A stretch of DNA of 45,568 nucleotides from Dehalococcoidia bacterium (GTDB lineage Bacteria; Chloroflexota; Dehalococcoidia; Lucifugimonadales; Lucifugimonadaceae). Under the pieces are notes generated by a model, which saw only the letters and a list, made by a program, of their open reading frames with translations, was not told where the DNA came from and ran no database searches. The translations under genes and the position numbers were made by a program. The first letter of the stretch is position 1. Each line of letters opens with the position of its first letter. Positions 1-8,285 of this stretch are shown here, one piece after another. Location: the NCBI GenBank assembly GCA_022451965.1, contig JAKUNJ010000007.1, positions 1-45,568 of the forward strand, written 5' to 3'.

Positions 1-117
1 GATGTTTATGTGCCAGGGTGTCCTCCTCGTCCAGATGCATTGCTATTTGGAATCATGCAACTGCACGAGAAAATTAAGAAATATAGCCTTACTGGCGAAA
101 GAGCAGGGGATGTATAA
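1..117 (+). CDS. nuoB: NADH-quinone oxidoreductase subunit B, C-terminal end (partial)
   Basis: Only the last 38 codons are in the window, read in frame 1 to a TAA at 115-117. The peptide begins [20 protein letters not shown], the typical C-terminal stretch of NuoB/PSST, including the last cysteine ligand of the N2 4Fe-4S cluster (PGCPPRP). NuoB sits at the junction of the peripheral and membrane arms of complex I and passes electrons to quinone. The next gene, nuoC, starts 4 nt after this stop, as in a standard nuoABCD order, so nuoA and the rest of nuoB should lie just upstream of the window. Identification is secure although the piece is short. Confidence 0.93.
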   Translation, partial: DVYVPGCPPRPDALLFGIMQLHEKIKKYSLTGERAGDV

Positions 118-121
118 TTCT

Positions 122-598
122 ATGAAAAACTGGAATGGTAATTTACTTGCAAAAGAGATTGATTCTCATTTTCCTAATAGCGTAAAAAAATCTAACAACA
201 AAGATGTTTATATTCATCCAGAAAAAATTTATGAAGTAATGAAATTTTTGAAGGAAACATCGGGTTTCTCTTTTGATCTTTTGTCTTCGGTAACTGCTGT
301 AGATTACTATGATCATTTTGAGGTTGTTTATCACTTAAAATCACTTATAACACTTTCAAAAGCCACTATAAAAGCAAAGATTGGTTATGGAAGGCAATCT
401 GAACCAAAAATCCAGAGTTTATATTCTCTTTGGAAAGGAGCTGATTTTCAAGAGAGAGAAATTTATGATCTCATGGGTATCAAGTTTGAGGGCCATCCCA
501 ATATGAAAAGAATATTATTGTGGGATGGATTTCCAGGGCATCCACTAAGAAAAGATTTTGTAACCAACGATCAATCTTTAGTAGGAGATTCTAGTTAG
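122..598 (+). CDS. nuoC: NADH-quinone oxidoreductase subunit C (30 kDa)
   Basis: A 158-residue NuoC subunit of the complex I peripheral arm, which packs against NuoD. The family signature lies in the C-terminal half: EREIYDLMGIKFEGHP followed by MKRILLWDGFPGHPLRKDF. I chose ATG 122 because a purine-rich AGGGGA at 105-110 precedes it by 11 nt. The frame is open further upstream, but that part overlaps the NuoB coding end and has no NuoC similarity. The gene begins 4 nt after nuoB and ends 3 nt before nuoD, so it is an internal operon gene. It is a separate NuoC, not a NuoCD fusion. The length is ordinary for the unfused type. Confidence 0.93.
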   Translation: MKNWNGNLLAKEIDSHFPNSVKKSNNKDVYIHPEKIYEVMKFLKETSGFSFDLLSSVTAVDYYDHFEVVYHLKSLITLSKATIKAKIGYGRQSEPKIQSLYSLWKGADFQEREIYDLMGIKFEGHPNMKRILLWDGFPGHPLRKDFVTNDQSLVGDSS

Positions 599-601
599 CA
601 T

Positions 602-1714
602 ATGTCAGTTAAGAGTGAACCAATAACAATAAATCTAGGTCCTCAACACCCTTCAACTCATGGAGTTTTTAGAATGAGGGTAACATTTGATGGTGAAACA
701 ATTATTGATGTTGAACCTATATTTGGTTATTTGCATAGAGGATCTGAAAAGCTGGCTGAAGAAAGAACTTACACTCAAGTTGTTACTTTGACGGATCGAA
801 TGGATTATGTCTCTTCTATGCTCAATAATCAAGGTTATATATTAGCCCTAGAGGAATTAGCAGGTATAAAACCTAAACCCAGAGGAGTTTGGCTAAGGAT
901 GATAGCTTCGGAGTTACAAAGAATTGCTAGTCATTTAGTTGCAATTGGATTCTTAATTCAAGATTTAGGGGCATGGGGAACTCCTCTTACGTATTCTATG
1001 AGGGAAAGAGAAAAAATACTTCAAATGTTCGAAATGTTGTGTGGTGCTAGAATAACAAATTCCTATTTACGTCCTGGAGGAGTATTTATGGATGCGCCAT
1101 TGCAATTTTGGGATTCTCTTGATAATTTTATCGAAGATTTTCCATCAAAAGTAGATGAATTGGAAAATCTTTTGAGCTCAAATGAAATAATCTTTTCGAG
1201 AACAAAAGGTATTGCTGTGATTACTGCTGAACAAGCCTTGAATGCATCAATAACTGGCCCAATTCTTAGGTCTACTGGAGTTGACTGGGATTTGAGAAAA
1301 TCAGATCCATATGATTACTATGATCAAGTTGATTTTACCGTACCTATTCATAATGCTGGAGATAATTATTCTAGATATTTGCTTCGAGTTCAAGAGATGA
1401 GGGAAAGTTTGAAAATAGTCAAACAATGTATTGAAAGAATTGAACCAGGTCCAGTCAGACCACATCATGATGAGGTTCCTAATTTGGTTAGACCACCTAA
1501 GGGAGATTGTTATACAGCAATTGAAGGATCTAAGGGTGAGTTAGGTTTTTATTTGGTATCAGATGGTTCTATTTCTCCATATAGATGGCACGTTAGATCA
1601 TCATCTCTTATAAACCTAACTTTGCTGAAGGACATGCTTTTAGGAACTTTATTTGGTGATTTATTTGTTACTTTCGGGAGTATCGATATAAATATGGGAG
1701 AAGTTGATAGATAA
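602..1714 (+). CDS. nuoD: NADH-quinone oxidoreductase subunit D (49 kDa)
   Basis: A 370-residue NuoD, the subunit that forms the quinone pocket with NuoB and descends from the large subunit of [NiFe] hydrogenases. Visible signatures are NLGPQHPSTHGV at the N-terminus (the loop with the quinone-site His), YLHRGSEKLAEERTY near residue 50, the RIASHL segment, SYLRPGGV, and the family end DINMGEVDR. It is slightly shorter than many NuoD proteins (about 400) because the N-terminal extension is short. Its stop and the nuoH start share one base (TAATG), which suggests translational coupling. nuoE, nuoF and nuoG do not follow it; the next gene is nuoH. Confidence 0.96.
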   Translation: MSVKSEPITINLGPQHPSTHGVFRMRVTFDGETIIDVEPIFGYLHRGSEKLAEERTYTQVVTLTDRMDYVSSMLNNQGYILALEELAGIKPKPRGVWLRMIASELQRIASHLVAIGFLIQDLGAWGTPLTYSMREREKILQMFEMLCGARITNSYLRPGGVFMDAPLQFWDSLDNFIEDFPSKVDELENLLSSNEIIFSRTKGIAVITAEQALNASITGPILRSTGVDWDLRKSDPYDYYDQVDFTVPIHNAGDNYSRYLLRVQEMRESLKIVKQCIERIEPGPVRPHHDEVPNLVRPPKGDCYTAIEGSKGELGFYLVSDGSISPYRWHVRSSSLINLTLLKDMLLGTLFGDLFVTFGSIDINMGEVDR

Positions 1715-2913
1715 TGTATGAATTTATTTATGACATTTTGAAATATGTTTTAGACTTATTTCTAACCGACTTAAAGTATGAGAATTATATATTAACTTTA
1801 CTAACTGGAATAATCATAGCCTTTGCTATTATTAATGCTGTTCTAGGAGGAGTACTTGCTTTAATTTGGGGAGAAAGAAGACTTTTGGGTAGATTTCAAC
1901 AAAGAACTGGACCCAACAGATGGGGACCTCAAGGAATATTAACATCTACAGCAGATGCAGTAAAAGTTATGTTTAAGGAAGATATAATTCCTGAAGAAGC
2001 TGATAAATATATTTTTAATCTTGCGCCTCTTTTGCTTGTTGTACCGGTATTTATAATTTTTTCTGTAATTCCATTTGGAATGGGTTTATATGCTGTAAAT
2101 ATAAATGTGAGTGTTTTATTCATACTTGCAGTTACTTCTATAAGTGGATTGTCAATAATATGTGCTGCATGGGCCTCAGCAAATAGAATAGCAATTTTTT
2201 CAGCGCTCAGATCTGTAGCTATGTTGATTTCTTATGAGATACCTGTTGGCCTGTCATTAGTAGGAATCTTATTAATAACTGAATCAATGTCAGTCATGGA
2301 TATTGTGAATTATCAATCTCTACCTTTTATATTGATTCAACCTGTTGCGGCTGTTGTTTTCTTTTTGGGGTCACTTGCTGAGATAAATAGAACACCTTTT
2401 GATTTAACAGAGGCTGAATCCGAATTAGCAGCAGGATACCAAAATGATTATTCAGGAATGAAATGGGGGCTGTTTTATCTTGGTGAGTTTGCTGCTGCTA
2501 TTGCCGCAGCATCAGTTTTCTCTACTTTGTTTCTTGGAGGTCCTAATGGACCAATTCTACCTGGTATATTTTGGCTAACAATTAAGGTTGTTGGAGTTTT
2601 ATTTGTAATTATCTGGATTAGAGCTACTTGGCCAAGATTTAGAATAGATCAAGTATTAAATTTAGCTTGGAAAGGACTTTTTGAATTGACATTAGTCAAT
2701 ATTGTTGTAACTTCAGTTACTGTTATAATATGGCCAGAAGGAGATTCTAATAGGATTTTGTACATTGCTCTTGCAAATTGGATATTTGCTTTCCCATTTC
2801 TAATCATTATCTTTAGATTATTAAGAACAAAAAATTATGTTGATTATATAAACATAAAATCATCATATCCTATTGGATCAGATAAGCCTAAATTCGAGAA
2901 AGTAGGAAGCTAA
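1714..2913 (+). CDS. nuoH: NADH-quinone oxidoreductase subunit H
   Basis: A 399-residue integral membrane subunit (NuoH/ND1) linking the peripheral arm to the proton-pumping arm and lining the quinone channel. Visible family motifs are GERRLLGRFQQRTGPNRWGP at about residues 52-71, DAVKVMFKEDIIPE, and NRTPFDLTEAESELAAGYQ around residues 225-245, with the conserved acidic residues of the E-channel. About eight hydrophobic segments can be read. The start overlaps the nuoD stop by one base, and the stop overlaps the nuoI start in the same way. The C-terminal 30 residues are hydrophilic and somewhat longer than in E. coli NuoH. Confidence 0.96.
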   Translation: MYEFIYDILKYVLDLFLTDLKYENYILTLLTGIIIAFAIINAVLGGVLALIWGERRLLGRFQQRTGPNRWGPQGILTSTADAVKVMFKEDIIPEEADKYIFNLAPLLLVVPVFIIFSVIPFGMGLYAVNINVSVLFILAVTSISGLSIICAAWASANRIAIFSALRSVAMLISYEIPVGLSLVGILLITESMSVMDIVNYQSLPFILIQPVAAVVFFLGSLAEINRTPFDLTEAESELAAGYQNDYSGMKWGLFYLGEFAAAIAAASVFSTLFLGGPNGPILPGIFWLTIKVVGVLFVIIWIRATWPRFRIDQVLNLAWKGLFELTLVNIVVTSVTVIIWPEGDSNRILYIALANWIFAFPFLIIIFRLLRTKNYVDYINIKSSYPIGSDKPKFEKVGS

Positions 2914-3590
2914 TGATAGGACTAGGGCTTTTCAAAGGTTTGACAGTAACTCTAAAAAATCTTTTTTCTCCTGTATTTACCGTTCAATATCCTGACAAAA
3001 GAGCTGGTCTTTTTGCTCTTTCAAGGTACTTAAATAAACCAATCTCAAAACTGATTACAGAAAATCCCAAAGAATTCATAATGGGGCTTGTAGGAATGGC
3101 AAAAATTCCAGTCAAGAATGATCAATTTCCTCGGTTTCGAGGTAATGAATTTGTTTGGTACGATGATAGATGTACAGCTTGTGCTTCCTGTGCAAAATAC
3201 TGCCCATTAGGAATTATTGAAATTGTGACTCATCCAAGCGGAGAAAATATGCAGGCAGGTGAAAACTATGCGATCGATAAATTTGACATAGATACTGGTA
3301 GGTGTATGTTTTGTGGTTTATGTGTTGAAGCTTGTCCTTATGATGCCTTGCATATGGGAACTGATTTTGAAAGAGGTAATTATCAAAGAGTCAATTTGGT
3401 TCTTGATAAAGATACTCTAACTTCTCAAAATAAAAATCCAAGTAGTTGGTTTAGACCCCAATTTGAAGAAAAAGATTACGATCCTTGGGATAAAGACTTG
3501 AGCAACCCTAAAGAAGCTGGAAGACATGAAAAACCTAGTTACCAAGATATTAAGAATAAATGGGTCACAAAAAGGAAAACGAATGGATAA
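2913..3590 (+). CDS. nuoI: NADH-quinone oxidoreductase subunit I (2 x 4Fe-4S)
   Basis: A 225-residue ferredoxin-like subunit (NuoI/TYKY) carrying clusters N6a and N6b in the electron wire to NuoB. Two complete C-x2-C-x2-C-x3-CP motifs are present: C87, C90, C93, C97 (CTACASCAKYCP) and C131, C134, C137, C141 (CMFCGLCVEACP). It is longer than the usual 160-180 residues. The extra length is an N-terminal segment before the first cluster and a charged, Asp/Lys/Pro-rich tail of about 60 residues after the second. The start uses the TAATG junction with nuoH; the end overlaps the true nuoJ start by 8 nt. Confidence 0.95.
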   Translation: MIGLGLFKGLTVTLKNLFSPVFTVQYPDKRAGLFALSRYLNKPISKLITENPKEFIMGLVGMAKIPVKNDQFPRFRGNEFVWYDDRCTACASCAKYCPLGIIEIVTHPSGENMQAGENYAIDKFDIDTGRCMFCGLCVEACPYDALHMGTDFERGNYQRVNLVLDKDTLTSQNKNPSSWFRPQFEEKDYDPWDKDLSNPKEAGRHEKPSYQDIKNKWVTKRKTNG

Positions 3591-4227
3591 TTCTTTACTA
3601 AATATTTTCTTAATTTTAGTAGCTACTGTAGGAGTGATGAGTGCATTATTTGTGGTTGTTCAAACAAATGTTTTTAGAGCAGCTATAAGTTTAGCTTTGA
3701 GTTTTATTAGTGTTGCCGTTGTATACTTTGCCATTAATGCAGAATTTTTAGGAGCTGTTCAGATTTTAGTTTATGTGGGGGCAGTTTCTGTTCTAATGGC
3801 ATTTTCTGTACTTCTTGTTAAAGATTTACAAACTGCGTCATCCTCAACTAAAGGTTTTAGTTTTTACACTTCTTTATTTATTTCAGGTTTAATTTTCGCA
3901 ACTTTTACTTACGTAATATTAGCAACTAATTGGATAACTGTTGAAAATATAAAATCTCCCATTGTTGAACAAATTTTATTCGAAGAATATGTTGAAAACT
4001 CAAATGACAATTCTATAACTTCTGTGAGTAATACTTCATTAGAAAGTGAAATTAAGGAAGGTATATTTAATAATTCAATTTTGCCTATAGGAACTTTATT
4101 ATCAACCAAATATTTTGTTTCTCTGCAATTAATAGGATTGATCATCGTAGCATGCGTTATTGGCTCCATTGCTGTTACTAAAAATACTATAGAGAATGAT
4201 CAGGAAGGAAATAAAGAGACAGTATGA
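3583..4227 (+). CDS. nuoJ: NADH-quinone oxidoreductase subunit J
   Basis: A 214-residue membrane subunit (NuoJ/ND6). I place the start at ATG 3583 (MDNSLLNIF...), preceded by AAAAGGAAAA as ribosome-binding site and overlapping the nuoI stop by 8 nt. The frame is open upstream to 3526, but those 19 codons lie inside nuoI and encode a basic, non-membrane stretch. The protein shows hydrophobic helices at the N-terminus, the AAISLALSFISVAVVYF and LGAVQILVYVGAVSVLMAFSV segments typical of NuoJ, a soluble loop around residues 125-165, and a last helix. The C-terminal loop is longer than in E. coli. Its TGA overlaps the nuoK ATG (ATGA). Confidence 0.93.
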   Translation: MDNSLLNIFLILVATVGVMSALFVVVQTNVFRAAISLALSFISVAVVYFAINAEFLGAVQILVYVGAVSVLMAFSVLLVKDLQTASSSTKGFSFYTSLFISGLIFATFTYVILATNWITVENIKSPIVEQILFEEYVENSNDNSITSVSNTSLESEIKEGIFNNSILPIGTLLSTKYFVSLQLIGLIIVACVIGSIAVTKNTIENDQEGNKETV

Positions 4228-4571
4228 CTTTAGACATAGTTTTAATTTTTTCTTCCGCATTATTATCTATTGGTATTTTTGGATTACTAACTCGAAAAAA
4301 TATAGTAATTACTTTAATGTCTCTTGAATTAATATTTAATTCAGTAGTTTTGGCAGTTATTGGATTTACAAGATATAGTATTCATGAAGAATATATACTA
4401 AATTCACTGACTTCTGAAAATATTTTTAATATTTTGTCAGGGAATATACTTGGAATATTTATAATATCTGTTGCTGCAGGAGAAACAGCATTAGCATTGG
4501 CATTAGTTTTGGCTCTTGGTAAATTTAAGTCCACTGTGGAATTAACAGACTTATCTGAAATGAAAAATTAA
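4224..4571 (+). CDS. nuoK: NADH-quinone oxidoreductase subunit K
   Basis: A 115-residue, three-helix antiporter-related subunit (NuoK/ND4L). The pattern FGLLTRKNIVITLMSLELIFNSV near residues 19-41 contains the conserved membrane Glu in the MSLELIFN helix. The last helix has AAGETALALALVLAL with the second conserved Glu. An insertion of about 15 residues between helices 2 and 3 (HEEYILNSLTSENIFNIL) makes it a little longer than the common 100-102. It overlaps nuoJ by 4 nt (ATGA) and is followed after 2 nt by a small gene that is not normally part of nuo operons. Confidence 0.94.
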   Translation: MTLDIVLIFSSALLSIGIFGLLTRKNIVITLMSLELIFNSVVLAVIGFTRYSIHEEYILNSLTSENIFNILSGNILGIFIISVAAGETALALALVLALGKFKSTVELTDLSEMKN

Positions 4572-4573
4572 TT

Positions 4574-4768
4574 ATGTGGATTGATTACAAAAAAGTAAAT
4601 AATTTGACAACAGCTGAAACCTGGAAAAATCTTCTAGAGGCTGAAGGTTTACCTACAAAAATAATTCCAGAACAAGGATTGCTTGAATGGTCTGAAAAAT
4701 CTAAGTTCAGAGTCCTTGTTCCTAAAGGTAGAGAACATGTTGCAGATGAAATAATAAGGAAAATTTAA
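4574..4768 (+). CDS. Small DUF2007-like protein inside the nuo operon
   Basis: A 64-residue soluble protein between nuoK and nuoL. The pattern of an N-terminal strand, the helix TTAETWKNLLEAEGLPTKIIPE, a middle strand, and an end reading FRVLVPKGREHVADEIIRKI resembles the DUF2007 family (annotated 'putative signal transducing protein', small ACT-like/ferredoxin-like fold). That assignment rests on pattern memory, not a search. It has no cysteines and no membrane segment. The start follows nuoK by 2 nt with only a weak ribosome-binding site; the nuoL start follows 13 nt after its stop. The position suggests co-expression with complex I, perhaps as an assembly or regulatory factor, but no function is established. 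Confidence 0.75.
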   Translation: MWIDYKKVNNLTTAETWKNLLEAEGLPTKIIPEQGLLEWSEKSKFRVLVPKGREHVADEIIRKI

Positions 4769-4781
4769 GCAGGGATTTAAT

Positions 4782-6743
4782 TTGATAGAGATACTAACAT
4801 TATTAATATTATTGATACCATTTAGTGTTTTTCTATTTCAATCTTTTTTTGTTGTTTTCTTTGGTCCAGATAAAAAAGAGATCTCAGGATTTATAAATAC
4901 GCTTTTTATTGGCCTTTGCTTTATTTTTTCACTTGTAATTATTTTTAATGTTGAAAATTTTTCTTCTACAATATCATTTAATTGGATAAGTATTAATGAT
5001 GTGGATCTAAATTTTTCATTTATGGTAGACCCTCTAACTGCGATTATGTTAGTAGTAGTTTCTGGTGTATCGTTTTTAGTACAGATTTACTCTATAGGCT
5101 ATATGCATGGAGATAAAAGCTTTTCACGTTATTTTTCCTATATGGCATTATTCACAGGCTCAATGCTTGGATTGGTTATGTCAAGAAATATTTTACAGCT
5201 GTTTATTTTCTGGGAATTAGTGGGTGTTTCATCTTACTTACTTGTAGGATTTTGGCATCAAAGAAATTCAGCAGCAGCAGCAGCTAAGAAAGCTTTTATA
5301 ATGACAAGATTGGGAGATTTTGGGTTCTTATTCTCTATAATTTATTTGTTTAATATAAACCCTGATCTATTAGAAATTCCAAATTTGTATATAGCTATAG
5401 TCTCAGATCAAATTTCTACAAATTCTGCAACAATTATGTCTTTAGGTTTCTTAATTGGAGCAATAGGTAAATCTGCTCAATTTCCTTTACATAATTGGTT
5501 GCCAGATGCAATGGAGGGACCAACTTCCGTTTCTGCTCTTATTCATTCAGCTACTATGGTTACCGCAGGAGTTTTTCTAATATCAAGACTATTTCCTTTA
5601 TTTCAACAGTCAGATATTATGACACTCGTTTCAATAATTGGAGCTATTACATCATTTATTGCTGCTACTATGGCACTAACTACTACTGATATTAAGAGAG
5701 TTTTAGCATATTCCACAATTTCTCAGCTCGGATATATGTTTATGGCCCTTGGATTGGGAGGATATACAGCCGCTATTTTCCATTTATTTACTCATGCTTT
5801 TTTTAAAGCAGGTTTATTCTTGAGTGCAGGGTCTGTTCATCATGCAGCAGGTACATTTAATATGAAATATATGGGAGGACTTAAGTCAAAAATGAAATTC
5901 ACCTATTATTCAATGACAATTTGTGCATTGTCTCTATCTGGTTTATTTCCTTTATCGGGATTTTGGTCTAAGGATGAAATTGTTCTTTCTGCTTATTTAA
6001 GCGGTGGATATATTGGCTACATTTGTATGATTACAGGCTTGATCGTTGCATTTCTAACAGCTTTTTACATGTTTAGAGCAATCTCTCTTACTTTTCTTGG
6101 AGAATTTAGAGGTGGTGGTGATAAAGAATCAGAGGACCTTAAAGCAAATAATATACCTATACCAGAAACAGTTGAACATGTTCACCTTGAAGAATCTCCA
6201 AAATATATGATATATCCTATAATTGTATTATCTTTTTTTGCAATAATTATTGGTTATTTAATAAATCCAGTATTTTCTAATCTTATATTTATTGATAAGC
6301 ATCTATTTGGGGTATTTTTAGAACAAAGCTTGTACCAATTTGATTATCATGGTGCTCATAAATTTAATTTTTCTATAGCCTTAGTCTCCACTTTTATATC
6401 AATAACTGGTATTTTATTTGGTATTAACATTTATAGAAAAAAAATAGAAATTGAAAAAAGTTCTATGATAGTCAGCATTAATAATTTCTTGGATAAAAAA
6501 TATTATATGGATGTTCTTTATGAAAAAATATTTATAAAAAATGTTTTTTATGAAATAATCTGCTCTGGTTCTGAGTGGATAGATAAAAATATATTTGATG
6601 GTATAAATATTGGATTATCAAAGCTTGCTGGTCGATTGAGCTTTAACTCTCTTAAGCTTCAAGATGGTCAAATACATTCTTATAGTCTTGTAATGGTTCT
6701 CACCGGTGTTATTGCTGTATTTATTTTAGTGATTTTAGGATGA
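4782..6743 (+). CDS. nuoL: NADH-quinone oxidoreductase subunit L
   Basis: A 653-residue Mrp-antiporter-type proton-pumping subunit (NuoL/ND5) with the long lateral helix at its C-terminal end. It starts with TTG at 4782, preceded by AGCAGGGA (4769-4775) at good spacing. Family landmarks are FWELVGVSSYLLVGFWHQR around residue 145, the channel lysine helix starting SAAAAAKKAFIMTR, GKSAQFPLHNWLPDAMEGPTSVSALIHSATMV around residue 230, and THAFFKAGLFL around residue 345. The C-terminal about 100 residues are more polar and end in one membrane helix. The length is within the normal 610-660 range. nuoM follows 6 nt later. Confidence 0.96.
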   Translation: MIEILTLLILLIPFSVFLFQSFFVVFFGPDKKEISGFINTLFIGLCFIFSLVIIFNVENFSSTISFNWISINDVDLNFSFMVDPLTAIMLVVVSGVSFLVQIYSIGYMHGDKSFSRYFSYMALFTGSMLGLVMSRNILQLFIFWELVGVSSYLLVGFWHQRNSAAAAAKKAFIMTRLGDFGFLFSIIYLFNINPDLLEIPNLYIAIVSDQISTNSATIMSLGFLIGAIGKSAQFPLHNWLPDAMEGPTSVSALIHSATMVTAGVFLISRLFPLFQQSDIMTLVSIIGAITSFIAATMALTTTDIKRVLAYSTISQLGYMFMALGLGGYTAAIFHLFTHAFFKAGLFLSAGSVHHAAGTFNMKYMGGLKSKMKFTYYSMTICALSLSGLFPLSGFWSKDEIVLSAYLSGGYIGYICMITGLIVAFLTAFYMFRAISLTFLGEFRGGGDKESEDLKANNIPIPETVEHVHLEESPKYMIYPIIVLSFFAIIIGYLINPVFSNLIFIDKHLFGVFLEQSLYQFDYHGAHKFNFSIALVSTFISITGILFGINIYRKKIEIEKSSMIVSINNFLDKKYYMDVLYEKIFIKNVFYEIICSGSEWIDKNIFDGINIGLSKLAGRLSFNSLKLQDGQIHSYSLVMVLTGVIAVFILVILG

Positions 6744-6749
6744 TGTTAT

Positions 6750-8285
6750 ATGTTTAATTTTTTTCTTACAATAACTGTTTTTCTACCTGCTACAACAGCT
6801 TTACTTTTACTTTTACTGAGGACTAGGAAACAAGTAGTTCAAATTTCTATATTTTCTTCTATAATAACTTTCCTTTTATCTCTTCTATTATTTGTCTTCT
6901 ACGATAGAGAAAAAGGAGGTATTCAGTTCATTGATCATCTTAATTGGATCGATTCTCTAAATATTAAGTCTTCATATTTATTAGGACTAGATGGATTATC
7001 TGCCCCCTTAGTTTTATTAACAGGTTTACTGGGTATGGTTGCCTGTATGTCGTCATGGAGAATACAGAAAAGATATAAGGAATATTTTATTTGGTTATTG
7101 ATCTTGGAAACTAGTGTTTTGGGAGTATTTACCTCTTTGGATCTCTTACTTTTCTTTATATTTTTTGAATTTGAGTTAATACCAATGTATATGTTGATTG
7201 GAATTTGGGGATCGGGTAGAAAAGAATATTCTGCAATCAAGTTTGTAATTTTTACACTTGCAGGAGGTGCATTTATGCTTATCGCTATATTAGCTTTATT
7301 CACGAGTGAAGCAGTAAGCACATTAGCTATGGTATCAATACCCGAACTTGGTATTAAAGGGATTCCTGATTTAATTGCAGGCAAAGATCTGATTATTCCG
7401 TCGTCTTTTATTTTTGCATTTTTTTTCATAGCATTTGCTGTAAAACTCCCTTTGTGGCCATTACATAATTGGTTACCCGATGCTCATACAGACGCTCCTA
7501 CTGCAGTCTCAATAATGCTTGCTGGAGTTCTACTTAAAATGGCAGGATATGGGCTTTTCAGAATTAATTTAGGTTTCTTTCAGGACACCCAAGGTTTTAC
7601 AATATTTGATGTAGCTGAATTTTTAGCAATATTAGGAACAATTTCAATAATTTATGGAGCTATAGTTACCATAAGACAAACTGACCTAAAAAGATTAATT
7701 GCTTACTCCTCTATAAGTCATATGGGATTTGTTTTATTAGGTTTCTCTGCAATAAGTAATACAAAAGAATATTCTTTATATTCTCTTAACGGTTCAGCTA
7801 TGCAAATGTTTACCCATGGAACAATTACAGGATTATCCTTCTTAGCGGTAGGTCTCATTTATGACAGAACTCATACAAGAGATATAAATAAACTTGGTGC
7901 ACTGTCTAACAAAATGCCATTAATTTCTTTATTTTTTGTTATTTCAGGCTTAGCTTCTTTGGGACTTCCAGGATTTTCTGGGTTCGTATCAGAAATTATG
8001 ATTTTCTTGGGAAGCTATAGCATATTTCCAGCTTATACAATAATATCTGCATTTGGTGTAGTATTGGCTGCAGGTTATATTCTTTGGATGGTTCAGAGAT
8101 CAATGTTTGGTACTAATAAGCTAGAAAATAATGATAACACCTATAAATATAATGAATTAACAGATGCTAGCTTTTTTGATATTTTGCCTGCATTTTTGAT
8201 AACAATACCAATCATAATAATTGGATTATTACCAAATATATTTATAACTTTTTTTGATATGGGAATTAAGGAGATTATAAAATAA
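6750..8285 (+). CDS. nuoM: NADH-quinone oxidoreductase subunit M
   Basis: A 511-residue proton-pumping subunit (NuoM/ND4). It shows about fourteen hydrophobic segments and the family patterns FFEFELIPMYMLIGIWG near residue 140, KLPLWPLHNWLPDAHTDAPTAVSIMLAGVLLKMAGYG around residues 230-265, and the RQTDLKRLIAYSSISHMGFV segment near residue 310. Conserved Glu and Lys channel residues are present in these stretches. The start is ATG 6750 with TTAGGATG upstream. The stop shares one base with the nuoN ATG (TAATG). It is of ordinary length and intact. Confidence 0.96.
   Translation: MFNFFLTITVFLPATTALLLLLLRTRKQVVQISIFSSIITFLLSLLLFVFYDREKGGIQFIDHLNWIDSLNIKSSYLLGLDGLSAPLVLLTGLLGMVACMSSWRIQKRYKEYFIWLLILETSVLGVFTSLDLLLFFIFFEFELIPMYMLIGIWGSGRKEYSAIKFVIFTLAGGAFMLIAILALFTSEAVSTLAMVSIPELGIKGIPDLIAGKDLIIPSSFIFAFFFIAFAVKLPLWPLHNWLPDAHTDAPTAVSIMLAGVLLKMAGYGLFRINLGFFQDTQGFTIFDVAEFLAILGTISIIYGAIVTIRQTDLKRLIAYSSISHMGFVLLGFSAISNTKEYSLYSLNGSAMQMFTHGTITGLSFLAVGLIYDRTHTRDINKLGALSNKMPLISLFFVISGLASLGLPGFSGFVSEIMIFLGSYSIFPAYTIISAFGVVLAAGYILWMVQRSMFGTNKLENNDNTYKYNELTDASFFDILPAFLITIPIIIIGLLPNIFITFFDMGIKEIIK

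Noticed and set aside
2-121. Upstream extension of nuoC to an ATG at position 2
   Set aside because: The other frame here clearly encodes the NuoB C-terminus, and the extension has no NuoC similarity; ATG 122 fits the family.
3526-3582. Upstream extension of nuoJ
   Set aside because: It lies wholly inside nuoI, encodes a basic soluble stretch, and ATG 3583 has a usable ribosome-binding site.
6935-7429. 164-codon reverse-strand open frame inside nuoM
   Set aside because: It is antisense to a well-conserved gene, has low-complexity composition, and no operon context; it is a shadow of nuoM codon usage.
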